Program-made: the position numbers and the translations under genes
Part shown: in pieces, positions 57,788 to 64,000 of the stretch
Layout: each line of letters opens with the position of its first letter
Numbering within the stretch: the stretch's first letter is position 1
Notes under the pieces: model-generated
Databases searched by the model: none
Told to the model about the DNA's origin: nothing
Seen by the model: the letters and a program-made list of their open reading frames with translations, nothing else
Source of the DNA: Fagopyrum homotropicum
Taxonomy: Eukaryota > Streptophyta > Magnoliopsida > Caryophyllales > Polygonaceae
DNA length: 64,000 bases
Direction: 5' to 3'
Assembly (NCBI GenBank): GCA_033239125.1
Contig: BSWB01000001.1
Span: forward strand, 24,827,501-24,891,500

Positions 57788-57799
57788 GCTCTGATACCA
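57788..57799 (-). other. Primer-binding site, tRNA-iMet, element E
   Basis: TGGTATCAGAGC on the minus strand, three bases from the 5' LTR. The leader to Gag is 57533-57787. Confidence 0.93.
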
Positions 57800-57802
57800 T
57801 GT

Positions 57803-60333
57803 TGTAACACCCCGAATTTTGAGAACTCGGAGTATTACTGGTTAGGACCTCACAATGGGTCCCGACCTCAGTTTGACAACAACATAACTAGGATCTTGCA
57901 ACAAGACACAAATAAAGAAACCGAAATTCATAAAAACCATGTTTTTAGAGTAATGAATGCAACATTGTCTAGCAGCCTAAAGTACTTAAACAAAAGAAAA
58001 GAACAACTGTCTTAACCAAACGAAAGGAAAGACAAAAACACCCCCCAACCCCGCTCTAAGGAGTACGGAGACCCGGCTGACCACTACTTCCGGATCACTC
58101 AGCTGCCGATCTAACCTGCGGTAAATCTAAAACAACAACCAGAAGAACCGTTAGCTAGTTATCTAAATATCAGCAGAATAATAGCAGCACAAACACACTC
58201 AGATAAACATAAACACTCATCATGCTTTCAAACAAGTCCATTTTATTATCTTGTTTTAAATTACTCATTCACTCTAGTGATACTTATTTTGTGACACGAG
58301 GGATTCCCAAACCTCGCCTTCGTCCCCGTGTAACCATCAGGAATGGATCCGATGCATCTCACCTTGTACCTGCATGGTCTGGGTATAGAGAACCTCCCAG
58401 TCTCCTGTCAGAGCTGGGCAGTGATGTCACGGCCCGTTATACATACACTTGGGCCTCAAACATAATAAAAACCGTCGTCCTAGCAAGTTATTATTATTAA
58501 ACACGGAAATAGCACACACAACTACTATCACCCAACTAACACTCAGAAACTGGCTAAGTAAGTCGCAAGGACTTACCTGAATCAAAACACTCTAACACTC
58601 CTCAAATAGTCCGTACTCGTGGTAACTCAAGTGCCTGTCAATGAAGGCATGTGTATCAAAATCACATCTCTATGTCCAACCTCATGCGAAGGAATTACGG
58701 AAAGAACGATTCTCATACGGTAAAAGACCGTTTTACCCTTAGTGTAGATAATTCTCCGGGTCACTTCTTGACCTCTAATATTTCTTTTGGAACACTTTTC
58801 TACTCTAAGATTACTTCTAAAACAGTTCACTAAGGTTATAAAAATTAATCTCGTCCACTCGCCATGTGGAAATATATTACTTCATTTTCGGGTATTAACT
58901 AATCTTATATATATATCTATATATCTGTATATATATATACTTCCGTGCATACTAACCTTCCTTCCAAAAAAAACATCCGTGACTACCCGTTATTTGTATA
59001 TATATAGTTACATAATTTCACTTCTCATCTCGTACGGGTATAAGTGCACTTTAGTATAAGAATATATATATACTTATAGGAATACCTATATAATCCAACA
59101 TCCACTTACTCTTACATACCTATATATATATTCACTCGTCTGTAGTACTCACATATATATATATATATAAGCATCTCCACCATCTCTAATTAAACATACA
59201 ACCTACTCAATACGTGTATACACAAACCACAACTATAGAAGGCTTGAACTAGGATTTACCCTCACTGTCGGGCACGGGTTGGGCGCAGCAGTGGCGTTCT
59301 AAATCCGTTCGTCACCGACTCGCCAATTCTCTACGGTATTCTCGCGTTCAAGGCTGTCACCGCCGGAAAACAAACGGAAAGCTCGGGTTAGTTATGTCCC
59401 GCTACAGACAGAGAGGGAAGAGGGAAGGAGCAGCAGAGGGGTAGAAAGCGAGGCCAAGGAGGCAACACTTACCGGAGCTATTGCAGCGGTCTGTGGCGAT
59501 AGGCTGGCGGACTCACCTCGTCACGCGTCGGCACAGGGGAAAGGCTCGGTGGGAGGCGGTGGTTCGCTGGATCGCTTCCGGATTGCACTGCGGCCAACAG
59601 GGTGAAGTGTCGGAATGGTGTACGTGCGACAGAAAGAGAGGGAGGCGGAGAGGAAGGAGCAGGTCTTACCGGTTCATTGAGGCGGACAGCGGCGGCTGCG
59701 CGGTGGCTCCGGTGGCAGACGAGGAGAGGCAGTGTCTTCGACCGGCTATTGCAGTGGGGTGAGTTCCGGAAGTGCAGAAAGTAGGGAAGGGCGAGAAGAG
59801 AGGTGGCGGCATCTTACCGGACGGATGGAGGTCGGCGAGACAGTGGTGGCGTCTCCAGTGGAAGGCGGGAGCCTGCTGGTGGTTGCGGCGTCTGAGTTGC
59901 GAGGGAGAAGAGGAAGCGGTCCGTTGAAATCCAGAAGTGCGTGAATGAGGTAAGCGGCAGGTTAGTTTAGGATTAGGATTAGGTTAAATTTAATTAGGGT
60001 TAGGAACTAATTAAGTGGGTTGCTAATTGGGCTTTGTAGTGGCCCACACCCGGTCCGCTATGTGATTATAAATACGGATACGCAACTCGTTATTTGCGTG
60101 CGGAAAATTATAAAAATACGGAATTAAATTCCGTATTTTATAACTTATTATTTTTCTTATTTTAACGTACGTAAATTATTTCCGGTCAATTACTTTATCA
60201 TTTTATGTGAATCTAGGTCACATAAAATGATAGAACTAAACTCGTTTTATTCTACTTATTTTTTATTTACGATTGTCGCAACGGACTTTGGTAAAATTCA
60301 ATTTACCGGAACTTAAAATTTTCGGTTATTACA
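57803..60333 (-). repeat. Element E 5' LTR (right copy)
   Basis: 2,531 bp, about 98.5% like the left copy. U3 hairpin at 60196-60232; on the minus strand a TATTTATAAT promoter-like box lies near 60070, upstream of the GC-rich leader (59290-59945). Confidence 0.92.
58116..58576 (-). other. Candidate intron in the E right LTR
   Basis: Same donor and acceptor as 50165-50625. Confidence 0.45.
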
Positions 60334-60338
60334 ACTAC

Positions 60339-60551
60339 GAATGAAGATATGAAAGTACACGCATCACTCAGAATGGAGGATTCTGATGTTGATTCTTCTG
60401 CAACCGATGACGGCGCCATTCAAGTCTATCTACATTCTTCGACTCGGAGTCTCCGTCCTGCAGTCATTCATCAGATGGAGACATCGATCCGGATTTACAA
60501 GAATGATAATTCCCCAAATCTTTTCTGCTTTGTCAGCAACGCGGATCTCTA
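60339..60551 (+). pseudogene. Host-like ORF, right half
   Basis: In frame with 49640-49851 once element E is removed: 71 codons with NEDMKVHASLRMED, an acidic/serine stretch, YLHSSTRSLRP and FCFVSNADL, then TAG at 60549-60551. The composition is protein-like and unlike the surrounding AT-rich DNA. Not recognised. Confidence 0.5.
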
Positions 60552-61504
60552 GCTTTCCCTGTTGGTATGATTACAAAAAGTTAGTCGCCTATTACAATTT
60601 GTTCACTAAAACTGATGTTAATTGCTTCAGATCATTTATTAAGATTTTGTGAGATCATTAGATATCTTAGGATATATTGAATTTAATTTTGGAAGATTTT
60701 AGTAAAAATAAAATAAAAATGTGTGCAAGGAAAAAATAATTATGAGTTAATAAAAAAATATATAATTATTATATAATTAAAAATAAGCAAATGTACAATG
60801 TTGAAGAGTACGATCATCTTTGTTTCAAAACGGTTTAAATTGTAATCAAAGTAGTTATTTACGTTAGGAATCGGAAAATATAAATATAATACGTAAAAAA
60901 AATTTGATCGTTATCTAGAAAAAATAATAACGTACAAAAATTTTATCGTTATTTGGAATAAAATAATTACGTACAAAAATTGGAAAGTTTTATAAGGTAA
61001 AAATAAATCCTATTAAATCCAAAAAGGTTTTATTGTTATCAAGGAAAAAGAAAGTTTTTTTTAATTATCAAGAATAAAATAAATAATAACGTAAAAAAAT
61101 TGGAAACAAAGAAAAGTATTATTATGTAAAAAAATTTGATTGCTATCTGGACTAAATGAATAACGTTAAAAGGTTGGAAAATTTAATAACATAAAAATAA
61201 ATCCGAATAAATTATAGATTTTGAACGGTGCCCAGAAAGCATTACAAAGGGAAAACATAATAGATTAATTACGTTAAAAATTCGTAAAACTTAATAACGG
61301 AATATTTGATTTTTTTCAAGAATAAATTAGTAACGTAACAAAAACTAATTAAAGTAGAATTTGATCGATTATCAAGAATAAATGACAAATTTTGAATGGT
61401 ACATGGATGACGTTAAAAAGTCGGAAACATGAATAAATTAATAAAGTTAACTTGGAACCGTGAATAAATTTATACCGTTAAAGAACTACTATCCACAAAC
61501 AATT
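60552..61504. repeat. AT-rich region with degenerate interspersed repeats
   Basis: The phrases AATAACGTA, TTTGATCGTTATC, AAAATTGGAAA and TAAAAATAAATCC recur irregularly from about 60840 to 61500 at roughly 60-90-bp spacing. It looks like a decayed tandem array. No genes seen. Confidence 0.55.
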
Positions 61505-61762
61505 TGATCATTGAATATCCGAATAAAATTGGTGAGAGACGGTACTTTGAATACGGCAGATCTAGGAGTGACGAGAGAGAAAGAGTCTCTGGTCAGTGCC
61601 AGAGTCACCAGCTTGGACGAGCTTCCTAATCGCAATCGATGCGTGAAAGTTACAACAGAAGAAAAAATTAGTAATTCTATACTACCAAATCCTTTGGGAT
61701 TACGTATATATAAAAATGAGAAGGAAATAATTAGAAGCGTACTATATAAGCTTATTAAATAA
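61505..61762 (+). other. Short open frame of uncertain status
   Basis: About 80 codons with protein-like composition (DGTLNTADLGVTREKESL, SARVTSLDELPNRNRC). It could be a decayed exon, because its GC content exceeds the flanks. No family recognised and no clear start. Confidence 0.25.
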
Positions 61763-62599
61763 ATAATATATAAATTATTTCAGCACAAATTTAAATGGGC
61801 TGAAATTAAGGAAGGAAGTTGGAGTAATTAGATAATTGTGTTAATAAAAAACTGTCAAATATTGAAAAATCGTTTTTAAAAAAATGGAAATTCTATAAGG
61901 ATGATTCTGCAAATTTTATTATACTTCCTATCAACCGTAAAAGTGAAGCAGTTCTCTCTCTTCCTCACATCGAATCCATTGAAATCATCGAATCCATTGA
62001 AATCGTCATCTTCAACATTTCTTCAATAATTGCCGTCGTCGTTCTCTAAATCTCTTTAGCTGCTTCTATCGTCTTTTTAAAGCGTCGGAATCGTTTCCAT
62101 AATTGCGGCTACGGAGATCAACATCACCCAAAATTCTGCAAATCTTTTTTGTAGTATACGGTTACAAACAAAGATGACAATCCTGGTACATAAAAAAACA
62201 AAAAATTAAGGTACAAGAAATACAGTTAATAGATACATAATTATGTCCAACACAATTTAAACATATATGTTCACGTATTACATATACATATGTATTAATA
62301 ATAAACATGTAAAATGTACACAAAACACAATGTTTTAGGTACAACAAATGCACTAGTGAAAGAAATCATATATTTTATGTACATAATATGTACAAGCGTT
62401 TACATATATCATACACACAAAACACCGAATATCATATACAAGAAATATTATATTTATATACATAGTATATACAAACGAAACATACCGATGCACTAGGGCA
62501 AGGTAAACTGAATGCATATTGTACATAAATGACAATAATCAACCATGTATAAGTACATAAGCATAAACTGAAGACATAATCAAATATATGGAAAATGAA
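61763..62599. other. AT-rich intergenic DNA
   Basis: Only a short direct repeat, CATCGAATCCATTGAAAT twice (61968-62003), and TATGTACA-type low complexity at 62220-62540. No gene supported. Confidence 0.55.
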
Positions 62600-63269
62600 T
62601 CATTATTCAAACAAGAGAACTTAAACATAAAGATCTCAATAACTCAAACAATCAATCAAGCAAACAAACAGTATGTGTTCCACAATCACAATCAGTAAAG
62701 ATAACAAAACCAAAAGCCAAACTAAGAAGATCTTACAAACTCCTTCAAAAGTCAACTTCAACTTGATTCCTTACTTCCTTGAACTTCAACCTTCAAAACT
62801 TCCTTCAATCTTCCTTCAAATCTCTCTCCAAAAATCCTCAAAAAATCATTGATACAAAGATTGGATGGTGAAAAGAGGATGGCTGAATTGTGGAAAATCT
62901 AACCCTTTATATAGGAGAATTATCTTCCAAAGATAATAATATCCTAAAAAGATAATTTCCTATAAAATATATCTTATCTCTAAAATAGATATCCTAAATA
63001 TATGATCTTCCTTCCAGAAATCCAGCCCAAAAATATAAGATCTCTTCCTTCCAAAAATAAAAGATCTCAGCCAAATAAAATATATCTCGCCGCGCCACGC
63101 TGTTCGCCTCGGTCGGCACGCTCCTCAAGATCACCTCGGTCGAGGTGACACTGTAGCTGACGGAGGTGAATCTCTGCTGAATGTAAAATCTCTTAAATCT
63201 GGTCCAAAGTAAATCTTCTTCGTTAATTCCATGCTTTCTGAGTTCTCTTTTAAGCTCCAGAATGTAGCT
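62600..63269 (-). repeat. F: truncated Athila LTR related to element C
   Basis: Read on the minus strand it follows C's LTR: GGTCCAAAGTAAATCTT reversed, the CACCTCGGTCGAGGTGA motif (63132-63148), a CCTATATAAAGGGTT promoter-like box (near 62905-62920) and a GAAGGTTGAAG/GAAGGAAGATTGAAG region. Well diverged from C and lacking both ends. H probably truncated it at 63270. Confidence 0.7.
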
Positions 63270-64000
63270 TGTAACACCCCGAATCCGCGGGACTCGGGAT
63301 GCTACGGGTTAGGACCTCACAATGGGTCCCGACCCTTAGCCTGACAACAATTTCACCGGATCTTTCAACATGGCACAAATAAAGGCAAAAAAGAAATTCC
63401 TTTTAATGCAAATGATAAGAAACCCAAAGGAAAACAACAAAAGACGTCAGCCGATAAACAACACCAAATACCAAAACGCCATACACACGGCATACCAACA
63501 TAATAAACAAAGAATAAAACACAACCCGACTGTAACCAAAACCCACTCCTAAATGTACGGAACCCCGGCTGCCCACTCTTCCGGATCTCTCGGCCGCATT
63601 CCTAACCTGCAATTTAACACCCCGAATCCGCGGGACTCGGGATGCTACGGATTGGGACCTCACAGTGGGTCCCGACCCTTAGCTTGACAACAATTTCACC
63701 GGATCTTGCAACAAGGCACAAATAAAGGCCAAAATGAAATACATTTTTATGCAATGCAATGAAACCCGAAACCGAACAACCGAAAGACTTCAGCCGAGAT
63801 ACAATACAAAGACTAAACGCCATACACGTGGCATACAAAACACAATAACCGAAGAACAAAACACAACCCGACTCTAACCAAAACCACTCCTAAAATGTAC
63901 GGAACCCCGGCTGCCCACTCTTCCGGATCTCTCGACCACATTGCTAACCTGCAAGGCAAACTACAACATTCGGTATAAAACCTTTAGCTCACATTCAAAG
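63270..64000 (-). repeat. H: end of an A/E-like chromovirus LTR with a 343-bp tandem duplication
   Basis: Starts TGTAACACCCCGAATCCGCG (the inverse of the family A LTR end). 63270-63612 is repeated at 63613-63955 with substitutions. Both units end at the CTAACCTGCAA sequence that corresponds to the predicted splice acceptor of the other LTRs. The LTR runs out of the window. Confidence 0.8.

Larger units (their letters stand above)
49852..60333 (-). mobile_element. Element E: Tekay/Del-like chromovirus, full-length but heavily mutated
   Basis: 10,482 bp with LTRs of 2,538 and 2,531 bp, ends TGTAAC...ATTACA and an exact TSD ACTAC (49847-49851 and 60334-60338). The minus strand carries PBS, Gag, protease, RT, RNase H, integrase and chromodomain-like tail. 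The LTRs look about 98.5% identical (about 35-40 differences plus microsatellite changes). The coding region nevertheless has eight or so stops, a duplication and a deletion. Confidence 0.93.

Noticed and set aside
60840..61500. CRISPR-like or satellite array
   Set aside because: Repeats are irregular and degenerate, without uniform unit or spacer. Plant nuclear context.

Overview
The window is flowering-plant nuclear DNA (probably a eudicot) and consists almost entirely of nested Ty3/gypsy LTR retrotransposons. The basis is plant chromovirus and Athila-type proteins, primer-binding sites (PBS) matching plant tRNA-iMet and tRNA-Asp, 5-bp target-site duplications (TSDs), a plant L1-type LINE relic and a MITE-like element. 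No intact host gene is seen. One host-like ORF is split by a retrotransposon. All divergence figures below are hand counts, not alignments.

Layout. (1) 1-44948 is a chromovirus (family A, Tekay/Del-like, + strand) arranged LTR-internal-LTR-internal-LTR. LTR1 is 1-1277 (cut by the window edge) and internal copy A1 is 1278-6924. LTR2 is 6925-8929 plus 22188-22264. Internal copy A2 is 22265-24597 plus 36067-37412 plus 40176-42134. LTR3 is 42135-44948. Four later insertions split the second half: Athila-type element B (8930-22187, minus strand) in LTR2; Athila-type element C (24598-36061, plus strand) in the A2 reverse transcriptase; solo LTR D (37418-40170) in A2 between RNase H and integrase; and a MITE-like element (42563-43309) in the TA repeat of LTR3. 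(2) 44949-47244 (G) is the 3' part of another chromovirus LTR, probably the older sequence into which the A array inserted. (3) 47406-48680 is a decayed LINE on the minus strand, followed by AT-rich DNA. (4) 49852-60333 is chromovirus E (minus strand), with TSD ACTAC, inserted inside an open frame that reads from about 49640 to 60551 once E is removed. (5) 60552-62600 is AT-rich DNA with degenerate repeats. (6) 62600-63269 (F) is a truncated Athila LTR related to C, and 63270-64000 (H) is the end of another chromovirus LTR whose terminal 343 bp is tandemly duplicated.

How the parts relate. A and E encode Gag (two CCHC knuckles in each), protease, reverse transcriptase (RT), RNase H, integrase (IN) and a C-terminal chromodomain-like segment, and both are broken by stops or frameshifts. 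B encodes an Athila Gag-Pol in one frame, broken by one TGA and one frameshift, plus a third ORF in the env position. C has the same plan but has lost RT and RNase H in frame, so it looks like a non-autonomous element that needed RT in trans. LTR pairs of B and C differ by roughly 1%, and those of E by roughly 1.5%, so these are recent insertions.

Most interesting signals: element-specific palindromic hairpin modules scattered through LTRs, UTRs and coding linkers of the two Athila elements; a run of short hairpins with compensatory stem changes in the A 3' UTR; a candidate spliceosomal intron conserved inside the LTRs of several chromovirus families; and the RT-less but recently mobile element C.
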